Shown here piece by piece: positions 19,197 to 27,830 of a DNA stretch of 64,000 nt (positions are counted from its first letter, which is position 1; every line of letters begins with the position of its first letter). The notes under the pieces were generated by a model. That model did not search any database and was not told where the DNA came from. It worked only from the letters and a program-made list of their open reading frames with translations. The position numbers and the translations under genes are program-made. This DNA comes from Pararhizobium antarcticum (GTDB taxonomy: Bacteria; Pseudomonadota; Alphaproteobacteria; Rhizobiales; Rhizobiaceae): the NCBI RefSeq assembly GCF_001885585.1, contig NZ_LSRP01000085.1, positions 124,001 through 188,000 of the forward strand, read 5' to 3'.

Positions 19197-20435
19197 ATGT
19201 ATGAATACGCCATAGCCTGGGAATGGCTTTCCTTTGCCGTCCGCTGGCTGCATGTGATCACCGCAATCGCATGGATCGGGTCGTCCTTCTATTTCATCGC
19301 CCTCGACCTCGGTCTGGTGAAACGCGACCACCTGCCGGTCGGCGCCTATGGCGAGGAATGGCAGGTGCATGGCGGCGGTTTCTACCACATCCAGAAATAT
19401 CTGGTCGCCCCGGCCATGATGCCCGAGCATCTCACATGGTTCAAATGGGAGGCCTACACGACCTGGCTGTCGGGCTTTGCCCTTCTCTGTCTGGTCTATT
19501 ACGGCGGCGCCGATCTCTTCCTCGTCGACCGGCATGTGCTGGATATCTCCTCGACCACGGCGGTCCTGATTTCGCTGGCATCGCTGGCCATCGGCTGGAT
19601 CTTCTACGATCTGCTCTGCAAGTCGCCGCTTGGCAGGAACACCTGGGTGCTGATGGGCATTCTCTACGTGGCGCTGGTGGCCATGGCCTGGGGCTATACG
19701 CAGGTGTTTTCCGGTCGCGCCGCCTTCCTGCATCTGGGCGCGTTTACCGCGACGATCATGTCGGCCAACGTGTTTTTCATCATCATGCCGAACCAACGCG
19801 TCGTGGTTGCCGATCTGATCGCCGGCCGCACGCCCGATCCGAAATATGGGGTCATCGCCAAGCAGCGCTCGCTGCACAACAACTACCTGACGCTTCCCGT
19901 CATCTTCTTCATGCTGTCGAACCACTACCCGCTTGCCTTTGCCACCGCCTTCAACTGGATCATCGCCGCCCTCGTCTTCCTGATGGGCGTCACCATCCGC
20001 CACTGGTTCAACACCACCCATGCAAGAAAGGGCCGGCCGACCTGGACCTGGATCGTGACGCTCATCCTGTTCATCGTCATCATGTGGCTCTCGACAGTGC
20101 CGAAAGTGCTCACCGGCACCGACACGGCGCAGGTCGCGCCCGCCTTCGAGCGTTTTGCCGCCAACGCCCATTTTCCGGCAGTCACGGAGATGATCTCGAC
20201 GCGCTGCTCGATGTGTCATGCGGCAGAGCCCGTCTATGAGGGCATCAATCGGGCACCGAAGGGCGTTATCCTGGAAAACGGGGCGGAGATCGCCGCCCAT
20301 GCGCGCGAAATTTACATCCAGGCCGGCCGTAGCCATGCCATGCCGCCCGGCAATATCACCGAGATGACAGCGGAAGAACGCCAGCTTCTGGCCGTGTGGT
20401 TTGAGAGTGCCGCCGTGGAAAGCCAGACCCGATGA
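19197..20435 (+). CDS. puuD: Membrane-bound urate oxidase PuuD with cytochrome c domain
   Basis: This 412-residue protein has about eight to nine transmembrane helices in the N-terminal urate-oxidase domain (WLHVITAIAWIGSSFYFIALD, GGGFYHIQKYLV, FFIIMPNQRVVV). The C-terminal domain carries one c-type heme motif, CSMCH, near residue 343. A distal Met is probably in SHAMPPGN. PuuD-type enzymes oxidise urate to 5-hydroxyisourate and pass electrons to the respiratory chain instead of making H2O2. The start has a strong AAAAGGGGA site. The stop overlaps guaD by four bases (ATGA). Confidence 0.93.
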   Translation: MYEYAIAWEWLSFAVRWLHVITAIAWIGSSFYFIALDLGLVKRDHLPVGAYGEEWQVHGGGFYHIQKYLVAPAMMPEHLTWFKWEAYTTWLSGFALLCLVYYGGADLFLVDRHVLDISSTTAVLISLASLAIGWIFYDLLCKSPLGRNTWVLMGILYVALVAMAWGYTQVFSGRAAFLHLGAFTATIMSANVFFIIMPNQRVVVADLIAGRTPDPKYGVIAKQRSLHNNYLTLPVIFFMLSNHYPLAFATAFNWIIAALVFLMGVTIRHWFNTTHARKGRPTWTWIVTLILFIVIMWLSTVPKVLTGTDTAQVAPAFERFAANAHFPAVTEMISTRCSMCHAAEPVYEGINRAPKGVILENGAEIAAHAREIYIQAGRSHAMPPGNITEMTAEERQLLAVWFESAAVESQTR

Positions 20436-21748
20436 CGACAACACTGATCCGCGGGCGCACGCTCAGTTTCCTGCGCAAGCCGGACACCCTCGATGACCAC
20501 GCGGCCTATGCCTATGAGAACGACGGTGCGCTGCTCGTGACCGACGGTCTGATCATTGCCAGTGGTTCCTACGCGATGGTCAAACCGCAGGCCCCTGAAG
20601 GTGTGACCGAGATCGATCACCGGCCGCACCTGATCCTGCCCGGCCTGATCGACACACATCTGCACTTTCCCCAGATGCAGGTGATCGGCTCCTATGCCGC
20701 CAACCTGCTCGAATGGCTGAACACCTACACCTTTCCCGAGGAGTGCCGTTTCGTCGAAAGCGCCCATGCGGCACGCATCGCCATGCATTTCTTCGACGAG
20801 ATGATCCGTCATGGCACGACCACGGCCGTTGCCTATTGTTCGGTTCACAAGGCGTCGGCCGATGCGTTTTTTGCCGAAGCCCTGCGCCGCGACATGCGCA
20901 TGGTCGCCGGCAAGGTGATGATGGACCGCAACGCGCCACAGGGCCTGCTCGACACGCCGGAAACCGGTTATGACGAGACCCGGGCCGTGATCGAGGACTG
21001 GCACGGCAAGGGCCGCAACCACGTGGCCATCACGCCGCGCTTTGCAATCACCTCGACGCCGGAACAGATGCACGTGACGCAGACGCTGATCCGCGAGTTT
21101 CCGGACCTGCATGTTCAAACACATCTGTCGGAGAACCGCGACGAGATCGATTTCACCTGTTCGCTCTATCCGGACGCGACGGATTACACCGATGTCTATG
21201 CCCGCTACGGCATTCTCGGGCCAAAGACGCTGCTGGGGCACTGCATCCATTTGTCGGAACGGGAGATGGACGCGTTGAGCGAGACCGGATCGGTCGCCGT
21301 GCATTGCCCGACATCCAACCTTTTCCTAGGCTCCGGCCTGTTTCCGCTCAAACACCTTGCCCGCCGCGAAAGGCCGGTCCGCGTTTCCGTCGCAACCGAC
21401 ATTGGCGGCGGATCGAGCTACTCGATGCTGCGCACCATGGACGAGGCGTACAAGATCCAGCAATTGCAGGGCGAGCGGCTCAATCCGCTCGAGAGCTATC
21501 ACATGATGACCAGAGGCAACGCGGAAGCCCTGTCGCTCGTCGATCGCATCGGCACGCTTGACCCCGGCTCCGATGCCGATTTCGTCGTTTTGAACATGGC
21601 GGCAACGCCGGCGATGGCGCTCAAGGCCGAAGTCGTCACTTCGCTTGCCGACGAACTTTTCCTGCTGCAGACCATGGGCGACGACCGGGCCATTGCCGAG
21701 ACCTATGTGGCCGGCAAGCCTGTCAAATCGAGCCTTTCCAGCGCCTAG
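20432..21748 (+). CDS. guaD: Guanine deaminase
   Basis: This 438-residue amidohydrolase converts guanine to xanthine, feeding XdhAB. Metal and active-site motifs are GLIDTHLHFPQ near residue 75, a TTAVAYCSVHKAS segment, VQTHLSEN with the zinc His near 228, LLGHCIHL near 268, and VATDIGGGSSYSML near 318 with the conserved Asp. Its start overlaps the puuD stop. The assignment fits both motif pattern and neighbours. Confidence 0.95.
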   Translation: MTTTLIRGRTLSFLRKPDTLDDHAAYAYENDGALLVTDGLIIASGSYAMVKPQAPEGVTEIDHRPHLILPGLIDTHLHFPQMQVIGSYAANLLEWLNTYTFPEECRFVESAHAARIAMHFFDEMIRHGTTTAVAYCSVHKASADAFFAEALRRDMRMVAGKVMMDRNAPQGLLDTPETGYDETRAVIEDWHGKGRNHVAITPRFAITSTPEQMHVTQTLIREFPDLHVQTHLSENRDEIDFTCSLYPDATDYTDVYARYGILGPKTLLGHCIHLSEREMDALSETGSVAVHCPTSNLFLGSGLFPLKHLARRERPVRVSVATDIGGGSSYSMLRTMDEAYKIQQLQGERLNPLESYHMMTRGNAEALSLVDRIGTLDPGSDADFVVLNMAATPAMALKAEVVTSLADELFLLQTMGDDRAIAETYVAGKPVKSSLSSA

Positions 21749-21916
21749 CTGTCAGGCAGCCGTCGTTGTGCACCGACATCCCGCTTCTTCAGCCTGGCTG
21801 CCTCTGAAATGTCCCAATGGACCTTTCTAGGTTTACGGGCGTTAACGATTGCCGCCATGCACGCGCCAATGAACCAGGCCCGGGCGGCAACGATTTTAAA
21901 CTGAAGGAGAATTCTC

Positions 21917-22450
21917 ATGAACCCTGTTCACGCTCTGGCGCTCGCTGCAGTCCTGCCGATGCTTGCCGGTGGCACCGCCGCCCAGGCCGCCGACCTTGCC
22001 GTCAACCAGGAGCCAGCCCCCTATCAGGAGGCCGATGTCAGCAATGGCATGAAGATCGGCTACCTCAATTGCGAGATCGGCGGCGGCGTCGGCTACGTGC
22101 TCGGATCGTCCAAGGAAATCGATTGCGTCTTCAAGTCGACTGTCGGCCGCGAGCGCACTGAAAACTACACCGGCGCGATCCGCAAGATGGGCGTCGATCT
22201 CGGCTTTACGACGCGCAGCCGTCTCGTCTGGGCCGTGTTCGCACCCACGGCAGGCTATCATCAGGGCTCGCTCGGCGGCGTCTATCAGGGCGCGACTGCA
22301 GAAGCCACGATCGGCGCAGGCATCGGCGCCAACGTCCTCGTCGGCGGCACGTCCGGCTCGATCCAGTTGCAGACGGTCAGCGTCACAGGACAGCTTGGCC
22401 TCAACATCGCAGCAACCGGGACATCCGTGACGCTCAACGCGATCAACTGA
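21917..22450 (+). CDS. Exported DUF992 protein
   Basis: This 177-residue protein has a signal peptide (LALAAVLPMLAGGTAAQA, cleavage near residue 25) and the DUF992 domain. Conserved features are a glycine-rich start, MKIGYLNCEIGGGVGYVLGSS, one further Cys (EIDCVF), and a repetitive Gly/Ala/Thr C-terminal part that looks beta-rich and porin-like. Function is unknown; the family is nearly confined to Rhizobiales. GGAGAA precedes the ATG. It lies inside the purine region but shows no purine-specific feature. Confidence 0.82.
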   Translation: MNPVHALALAAVLPMLAGGTAAQAADLAVNQEPAPYQEADVSNGMKIGYLNCEIGGGVGYVLGSSKEIDCVFKSTVGRERTENYTGAIRKMGVDLGFTTRSRLVWAVFAPTAGYHQGSLGGVYQGATAEATIGAGIGANVLVGGTSGSIQLQTVSVTGQLGLNIAATGTSVTLNAIN

Positions 22451-22506
22451 TGCATCTTCCCCCTTCCGCTGCGGCGGAGGGAGGGACCTGTTACCGATCC
22501 GGCCTA

Positions 22507-22549
22507 CCGCAGCCCAAGAGGTAAATTTATTTTACCTCTTGGGCTGCGG
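22507..22549. terminator. Perfect 19-bp stem-loop between DUF992 and lldD-like genes
   Basis: The arms CCGCAGCCCAAGAGGTAAA (22507-22525) and its exact reverse complement (22531-22549) flank a five-base loop TTTAT. It is long and perfect but not followed by a T run on either strand (CCCCTTAAC follows on plus). It may be a terminator for the DUF992 gene, an RNA-processing site, or a regulatory hairpin in the leader of the next gene. Confidence 0.6.
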
Positions 22550-22613
22550 CCCCTTAACAAGTACGCGGCATCCATGGTATTGGCGGAGCAACACTCCGTT
22601 GAAAGCCCCCGCC

Positions 22614-23750
22614 ATGGCCAAGCCTCTCGATATCCGCGAACTCAAAGCCCTTGCCAAGCGGCGGGTCCCGAAGATGTTCTTCGATTATGCCGATAGCGGC
22701 GCTTGGACCGAAGGCACCTATCGCGCCAACGAAACCGATTTCCACGACATCAAGCTGCGCCAGCGCGTCCTCGTCGATATGACCAGGCGGTCCCTGGCGA
22801 CGACGATGATCGGCCAACCGGTCTCCATGCCCGTCGCGCTTGCGCCGACCGGCCTGACGGGCATGCAGCATGCCGACGGCGAAATGCTGGCAGCCCAGGC
22901 AGCAGAGGCCTTCGGGGTCCCCTTCACGCTGTCGACCATGAGCATCTGCTCGATCGAGGACGTCGCGTCGGTGACGACAAAGCCGTTCTGGTTCCAGCTT
23001 TACGTGATGCGCGACCGGGATTTCGTCAAAAACCTGATCGACCGGGCAAAGGCCGCCAAATGCTCGGCGCTGGTGCTGACGCTCGACCTGCAAATTCTCG
23101 GCCAGCGCCACAAGGATCTGCGCAACGGTCTCTCGGCACCGCCGAAGTTCACGCCGAAACACATCTGGCAGATGGCCACGCGACCGCTCTGGTGCCTGGA
23201 AATGCTGAAAACGCAGCGCCGCAGCTTCGGCAACATTGTCGGCCATGCCAAGAATGTCTCCGACCTCTCCTCGCTTTCCTCCTGGACGGCCGAACAGTTC
23301 GACCCGCAACTCTCTTGGGAAAACGTCGCCGAAATCAAGGAAATGTGGGGCGGCCCACTGATCCTCAAGGGCATTCTCGACGTCGAAGACGCGAAAATGG
23401 CCGCACGGACAGGGGCCGATGCGATCATCGTCTCCAACCATGGCGGCCGCCAGCTCGACGGCGCCCGCTCATCCATCAGCATGCTGCCACGGATCGTCGA
23501 TGCCGTCGGCGACCAGATCGAAATCCATCTCGACGGTGGCATCCGCTCCGGCCAGGACGTCCTGAAGGCCATCGCCCTCGGCGCCAAGGGCACCTATATC
23601 GGCCGCCCGTTCCTCTATGGTCTCGGCGCCATGGGCAAGGACGGCGTAACGCTGGCATTGGAGATCATCCGTAAGGAACTCGACATCACCATGGCGCTCT
23701 GCGGCAAGCGCGATATCAGCGATATCGACAGGGATGTGATTTCGGATTGA
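22614..23750 (+). CDS. FMN-dependent alpha-hydroxy-acid oxidase/dehydrogenase (LldD-like)
   Basis: This 378-residue TIM-barrel flavoprotein belongs to the lactate dehydrogenase / glycolate oxidase family. It has ALAPTGLTGMQHADGE, FQLYVMRDRDF, a conserved Lys in GPLILKGI, and the active-site His/Arg motif SNHGGRQLDGA near residue 275. FMN phosphate contacts follow in HLDGGIRSGQDVLKA and YIGRPFLYGL. It oxidises a 2-hydroxy acid to a 2-oxo acid. L-lactate is the default guess. Its place among purine-degradation genes that end in glyoxylate makes glycolate or a related acid possible. The stop is immediately followed by the yoeB stop on the other strand. Confidence 0.85.
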   Translation: MAKPLDIRELKALAKRRVPKMFFDYADSGAWTEGTYRANETDFHDIKLRQRVLVDMTRRSLATTMIGQPVSMPVALAPTGLTGMQHADGEMLAAQAAEAFGVPFTLSTMSICSIEDVASVTTKPFWFQLYVMRDRDFVKNLIDRAKAAKCSALVLTLDLQILGQRHKDLRNGLSAPPKFTPKHIWQMATRPLWCLEMLKTQRRSFGNIVGHAKNVSDLSSLSSWTAEQFDPQLSWENVAEIKEMWGGPLILKGILDVEDAKMAARTGADAIIVSNHGGRQLDGARSSISMLPRIVDAVGDQIEIHLDGGIRSGQDVLKAIALGAKGTYIGRPFLYGLGAMGKDGVTLALEIIRKELDITMALCGKRDISDIDRDVISD

Positions 23751-24017
23751 TCAGTGGTGGAAGCGGCATTGTGTCATCGTCACAGTCTGCCTCTCGCCTT
23801 CTCCCGAAACGACATAGATCAGGCGGTGCTCCTGTGTGATACGCCGTGACCAATAGCCTTTGAAATTCTGCAGAAGCGGCTCGGGCTTCCCAAGCCCCCC
23901 AAAGGGATGACGCATAAGGTCTTTGATCAATTCGTTGATACGGAGTTGAACTGCTTTGTCAGTCTGTTGCCAATAGAAGTAATCATCCCAGGCACTCTGG
24001 TGCCAGACCAGCAACAC
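23751..24017 (-). CDS. yoeB: YoeB-family mRNA interferase toxin
   Basis: This 88-residue Txe/YoeB toxin cleaves mRNA at the ribosomal A site when freed from YefM. Conserved residues include WDDYFYWQ near the N-terminus, GLGKPEPL, the catalytic-site residues in YWSRRITQEHRLIY (Arg, Glu, His, Arg) and the C-terminal CRFHH with the terminal His-His/Tyr-type residues. Length equals E. coli YoeB within a few residues. It starts with GTG six bases after the antitoxin stop. All key residues are intact, so it is probably active. Confidence 0.93.
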   Translation of the reverse strand: MLLVWHQSAWDDYFYWQQTDKAVQLRINELIKDLMRHPFGGLGKPEPLLQNFKGYWSRRITQEHRLIYVVSGEGERQTVTMTQCRFHH

Positions 24018-24023
24018 TGCGCG

Positions 24024-24281
24024 CTAGTTCTCAACAAGCGGATGATGAACCAGGTTTTTTCCCGCTTCAATATCTGCCATCGCCTCCATCAGACGTTTCG
24101 CGTTGGTCGGACTGGACATTAGTTGAAGCGTCTCCAGCTTGCCCTTGTATTCCCGCTTGTCGATAAGAATCGACGACGCCTTATCCCGGCGCACAATTTC
24201 GATCGGCACGCGGTCCTGGCTCACCTCGTCCAAAAGGCCGGCCAGTTCATCCCTTGCTTTCGGAAACATGACAGTGCGCAT
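24024..24281 (-). CDS. yefM: YefM-family antitoxin (Phd/YefM)
   Basis: This 85-residue antitoxin neutralises YoeB and represses the operon. The N-terminal Phd fold reads MRTVMFPKARDELAGLLDEV, then VPIEIVRRDKASSILID. The acidic, flexible C-terminus is the toxin-binding part. The ATG at 24281 has GGGAG at good distance; an upstream in-frame extension would cross the operator. A 15-bp imperfect palindrome at 24296-24331 lies just upstream. Confidence 0.92.
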   Translation of the reverse strand: MRTVMFPKARDELAGLLDEVSQDRVPIEIVRRDKASSILIDKREYKGKLETLQLMSSPTNAKRLMEAMADIEAGKNLVHHPLVEN

Positions 24282-24295
24282 ACCAGGCTCCCTAC

Positions 24296-24331
24296 GATCA
24301 CACTTGTACGAAATGCCGTACAAGTATGATC
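24296..24331. promoter_or_regulatory. yefM-yoeB operator palindrome
   Basis: The arms GATCACACTTGTACG (24296-24310) and CGTACAAGTATGATC (24317-24331) match as inverted repeats at 14 of 15 positions around AAATGC. The TTGTAC/GTACAA core resembles the TGTACA motif known for E. coli YefM-YoeB autoregulation. Position directly before the yefM start supports an operator overlapping the promoter. Confidence 0.75.
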
Positions 24332-24352
24332 GCCTGCAAGGACAGCGCGTGT

Positions 24353-24709
24353 TCAGCTCCCCCGATAGGTCGAGTAACTGAACGGCGAGAGCAGCAAGGG
24401 CACGTGGTAGTGGCTCGTCGGATCGGCGATGCCGAAACGCAGCGGGATCAGGTCGAGAAACGCAGGTTCCGGAAGAACTGCACCGGTCGCGCGCAAATAG
24501 TCGCCGGCGTGGAACAGCAGTTCATAGATGCCGGCCGCGAAGGCCTCGCCCTCCAGCATCGGGCCATCGACACGACCGTCGGAATTGGTGACAACGGAGC
24601 GGATCAACGTCCTCGTCTCCCCGTCGATCCGGAAAAGGTCGATCGCCAGCCCATTGGCAGGCTTGCCAAGCGCCGTGTCGAGAACATGCGTCGTCAGGCG
24701 TCCGCTCAT
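24353..24709 (-). CDS. uraH: 5-hydroxyisourate hydrolase
   Basis: This 118-residue transthyretin-like enzyme hydrolyses 5-hydroxyisourate (the PuuD product) to OHCU. It has the N-terminal [15 protein letters not shown] with the active-site His, the Arg in [16 protein letters not shown], and the diagnostic C-terminal tetrapeptide [20 protein letters not shown] precedes this. The start overlaps the allA stop by four bases, so it is translationally coupled. It is the last gene of the operon puuE-uraD-alc-allA-uraH. Confidence 0.95.
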   Translation of the reverse strand: MSGRLTTHVLDTALGKPANGLAIDLFRIDGETRTLIRSVVTNSDGRVDGPMLEGEAFAAGIYELLFHAGDYLRATGAVLPEPAFLDLIPLRFGIADPTSHYHVPLLLSPFSYSTYRGS

Positions 24710-25215
24710 AGATCCGTATCCCTTACCGGTTCCTCGATCAGGAACGGTTCCTCGTAGAAGAATTCTTCCAGATTATTGCCGGGACCATCGCGGTCGACAA
24801 TCAGGAAATCACTGATGCCGTCCAGCGTCATCAACGGGTGATGCCAGACATTGCGGTGATAGTTGACGCCCTGCCGCGGCCCCGCCAGGAAAGCCATGGC
24901 CCGGCCCGGACGGCCGCCAGCATCCGGGGCAACCACCACCAGCCACGGCCGCCCGGACAGCGGCGTAAAACTCTGGCTGCCGAGCGGATGCCGCTCCATC
25001 ATGTCGATGGCATAGGGGAAACGTCGTGGCTGGCCGCGGAAAATACTGAGGATCGGCCGCGCGCCCTCGCCCGCCACATCCACCGTCGCCAGCCCATGGA
25101 AACGCTCGGTCGTGCCGCCATTGATCAGCCGCATGCGGGCCGGATCCGCGTCAATGACCTCTCCGAACGGGCGGAACGCCTCGGCGGTCAACGAGCGGAT
25201 CGGGAGAACGCGCAT
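24706..25215 (-). CDS. allA: Ureidoglycolate lyase
   Basis: This 169-residue cupin-like enzyme splits ureidoglycolate into glyoxylate and urea. Motifs are [14 protein letters not shown] at the N-terminus, the segment [27 protein letters not shown] in the middle and [13 protein letters not shown] near residue 118. The ATG at 25215 (MRVLPIRSL) is the family start; a longer frame overlapping alc was rejected. It sits between alc and uraH with a 4-bp gap and a 4-bp overlap. Confidence 0.93.
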   Translation of the reverse strand: MRVLPIRSLTAEAFRPFGEVIDADPARMRLINGGTTERFHGLATVDVAGEGARPILSIFRGQPRRFPYAIDMMERHPLGSQSFTPLSGRPWLVVVAPDAGGRPGRAMAFLAGPRQGVNYHRNVWHHPLMTLDGISDFLIVDRDGPGNNLEEFFYEEPFLIEEPVRDTDL

Positions 25216-25219
25216 CCCG

Positions 25220-26260
25220 TCAGGCCTTCGTGCCGAACAGGCGCAGACGGCTGGTGCCGCCATCCGGATACATGGCATAGCGCACATGCGTCACCGGCCC
25301 GATCGCCTGAAGGACATCGCCGGCATAGTCATGGATATGATCCATCTGCAGCTTCTGGCGCGGCAGGATAGGCCTCCACGCTTCCGAACTGGCAATCTCA
25401 GCCTCGTTGAACGGTTCGGAGTGCCCCGGCAGGTTGGCACCGAGCAATTCGCAGCTGTCGGGAAAGTTGCCCTTGAAATGGGCGGTATCGACAACGACGC
25501 GGTGGATCAGGCCGGCATGGCCAAGCCGGATGATCGCCCAGTCATGGCCTGGCCCCCGGCGCCGTGCCGTCTCCCAGCCGTCGCCCATGTTGATGCCGCG
25601 ACCCGGACCGAGCATCTGGTCGGGAACGCCGTAATGGGCATTCGACCAGGCGAGCGATTTCGCGCCATTGTAAATATAGGCAAGATCGACCTCCTGCGAG
25701 GCATCGACCTTGCTCCAGTCAAAATGGGCCGTTCCATATACGCGCAGACGTGCGATGCCGCCATCTGGATAGATGTGCAGGCGCAGATGCGTCCAGACCT
25801 TTTCGGAGGCAGCGCCCGATGTCTTGAAGAAATGATGGGCGGCAGCGCCGATGCCGGGACCAAGTGCAGACTTGGCGACGATTTCCGTCCACACCGTGGT
25901 ATCGTCCGGATCGCCGCCATCAACGAAAGCGGCCTCTATGCTGCAATGGGGCGGGTAATTGCCGGTGAAATGGCTGGTATCGACATCGAAGCCATGGATC
26001 ACACCGGGCATCGCAAGACGAACAATGCCGAAGTCATGACCGGGCACGCGCTTGCGCCGGCTTTCCCAGCCGTCCATCCACTTGCCGTTGTCATCATAGA
26101 CGTCTGGCAGGAATTTTGCCGGCTCGTCCTGCAGCATCCGGTCGAGCGGTGCAAAGAAATCGTCCGTGACGGAGAGCCCCTTGGCGCCGAGGCGCGCAGA
26201 GGCAAGATTGACCGCCCCGATGGTAAAATCGGGCAGATCGGCGGACGGTGCATCAGACAT
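25220..26260 (-). CDS. alc: Allantoicase
   Basis: This 346-residue protein has two homologous jelly-roll (allantoicase) repeats. Each contains GWESRRKRVPGHDFGIVRL or GWETARRRGPGHDWAIIRL, a VDTSHFTGNYP or VDTAHFKGNFP segment, and a YPDGG-x-x-RLR motif. It hydrolyses allantoate to ureidoglycolate and urea. The ATG at 26260 follows AGGAGAAG and overlaps the uraD stop by 8 bp. Certain by the duplicated motifs. Confidence 0.96.
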   Translation of the reverse strand: MSDAPSADLPDFTIGAVNLASARLGAKGLSVTDDFFAPLDRMLQDEPAKFLPDVYDDNGKWMDGWESRRKRVPGHDFGIVRLAMPGVIHGFDVDTSHFTGNYPPHCSIEAAFVDGGDPDDTTVWTEIVAKSALGPGIGAAAHHFFKTSGAASEKVWTHLRLHIYPDGGIARLRVYGTAHFDWSKVDASQEVDLAYIYNGAKSLAWSNAHYGVPDQMLGPGRGINMGDGWETARRRGPGHDWAIIRLGHAGLIHRVVVDTAHFKGNFPDSCELLGANLPGHSEPFNEAEIASSEAWRPILPRQKLQMDHIHDYAGDVLQAIGPVTHVRYAMYPDGGTSRLRLFGTKA

Positions 26261-26759
26261 TGTCTTCTCCTGGGAGCATGGATTGCAGGCGCAGGCGCGC
26301 GATTTTCTCGACCTGCGCCGTGGCCGTTTCGAATTCCTGATCGACGCTGTTGTCGATCCGCGTCTCGAAGGCGGCAAGGATATCGTCCTTCGTCAGGCCC
26401 TTGACGGCGATGATGAAGGGGAAGCCGAATTTTTCGACATAGGCCGTGTTGAGGGCGGTGAACCGGGCGTGTTCGTCAGCGCTCAGCCGATCGAGGCCGG
26501 CAGACGCCTGTTCGGCCTTCGAATCCTGCGTCAGCCCGCCGGCAATCGCCAGTTTTCCGGCAAGATCCGGATGGGCGCGCAGCACGCCGATCCGTTCCGC
26601 AGCACTTGCGGCGCGAAAGGTATCGCACATCACGGCATGAACGGACTGGGCAGTCAGCGGGATCTCGGCACCGGCATCAAACGCCCGTTCGGCTATGAAG
26701 GGCGAATGCTCAAAGACGCCGCCGAAGCGGGCGACGAAGTCGTCACGGTGCAAGGTCAA
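26253..26759 (-). CDS. uraD: OHCU decarboxylase
   Basis: This 168-residue helical enzyme decarboxylates 2-oxo-4-hydroxy-4-carboxy-5-ureidoimidazoline to S-allantoin. It has the catalytic-His helix LRAHPDLAGKLAIAG near residue 60, LTQDSKAEQASAGLD, the NTAYVEKFGFPFIIAVKG strand and the ETRIDNSVDQEFETA helix. It appears to start with TTG at 26759, overlapping the puuE stop (TTGA), an analogue of the usual ATGA coupling. Together with UraH it gives stereospecific allantoin. Confidence 0.94.
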   Translation of the reverse strand: MTLHRDDFVARFGGVFEHSPFIAERAFDAGAEIPLTAQSVHAVMCDTFRAASAAERIGVLRAHPDLAGKLAIAGGLTQDSKAEQASAGLDRLSADEHARFTALNTAYVEKFGFPFIIAVKGLTKDDILAAFETRIDNSVDQEFETATAQVEKIARLRLQSMLPGEDNV

Positions 26760-27685
26760 AGCCCACCCTCCGGTTTGTGATGGTCATGCCAGTGCCGGGC
26801 GATGTCGATGCGCTTGGGCACCCAGACCTTCTCGTGATCGAGCACATAGTCGATGAAGCGCGCAAGGGCTGCAATGCGCCCCGGGCGGCCGACAAGCCGG
26901 CAGTGCAACCCGATATTCATCATCTTCGGGCTGCCCTCCCTGCCTTCGGCATAGAGCACGTCGAACGTGTCTTTCAGATAGCTGAAGAACTGGTCGCCGG
27001 AATTGAAGCCTTGCGGCGTGGCAAAGCGCATATCGTTGGCATCGAGCGTATAGGGAATGATCAGGTGCGGCTTGTCCCGGGTCAGGCCGGGCACCCAATA
27101 GGGCAGATCGTCGGCATAGCTATCCGAGGAATAAACGAAACCGCCCTCCTCCAGCACCAGCTTCAGCGTGTTGCCGGACGGTTTGCCCTGGTACATGCCA
27201 AGCGGATGCGAACCCGTCAGCTCCGTGTGCAGGCGCACCGCCTCGAGGATATGCCTGCGCTCGTCTTCCTCGGAAAAATCCTTGTATTCCAGCCAGCGGT
27301 AACCGTGGCTGGCGATTTCCCAGCCGGCCTCCTTCATGGCGGCAACAGCCTCAGGATTGCGCGCCATGGCTAGCGTCACGCCATAGACGGTGACGTCGAT
27401 CTTGCGGCTGGTCAGCAGGCGCCAGAGCCGCCAGAAGCCGGCGCGGGACCCATACTCATAGATCGATTCCATGTTGAGATTGCGCTGGCCGGGCCAGGAT
27501 TGCGCGCCGACGATTTCCGACAGCAGTGATTCGGAGCCTTTGTCGCCATCCAGGATCGAGCTTTCGCCGCCTTCCTCGTAGTTCAGGACGAACTGCACCG
27601 CGATCCGCGCATCGCCCGGCCACCGCACCTGCGGAAGATTGCGGCCGTAACCGACAAGATCGCGCGGATAGGAACTGTCTGCCAT
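26756..27685 (-). CDS. puuE: Allantoinase PuuE (polysaccharide-deacetylase fold)
   Basis: This 309-residue member of the NodB-like fold opens the allantoin ring to allantoate without a metal-dependent amidohydrolase. Typical PuuE text includes PRDLVGYGRNLPQVRWPGDARIA (near the N-terminus, in parts), QFVLNYEEGGE, EIASHGYRWLEY, GMYQGKPSGNT and NIGLHCRLVGRPGR. The ATG at 27685 has AAGGGTG at eight bases. It is the first gene of the minus-strand ureide operon. The name allantoinase is by family. Confidence 0.93.
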   Translation of the reverse strand: MADSSYPRDLVGYGRNLPQVRWPGDARIAVQFVLNYEEGGESSILDGDKGSESLLSEIVGAQSWPGQRNLNMESIYEYGSRAGFWRLWRLLTSRKIDVTVYGVTLAMARNPEAVAAMKEAGWEIASHGYRWLEYKDFSEEDERRHILEAVRLHTELTGSHPLGMYQGKPSGNTLKLVLEEGGFVYSSDSYADDLPYWVPGLTRDKPHLIIPYTLDANDMRFATPQGFNSGDQFFSYLKDTFDVLYAEGREGSPKMMNIGLHCRLVGRPGRIAALARFIDYVLDHEKVWVPKRIDIARHWHDHHKPEGGL

Positions 27686-27830
27686 CACATCACCCTTCGA
27701 ATATGCCGGAACGGTAGCACCCGAAACCGGAAAGTCGAGATGAAAATGCGATGCCACCGATAGTTTCCAGCGGCGATTTGCAAGTGTTCTCCGGACGTTG
27801 CTCCACAGCGCAATCCTGTCGGATCCTCGA

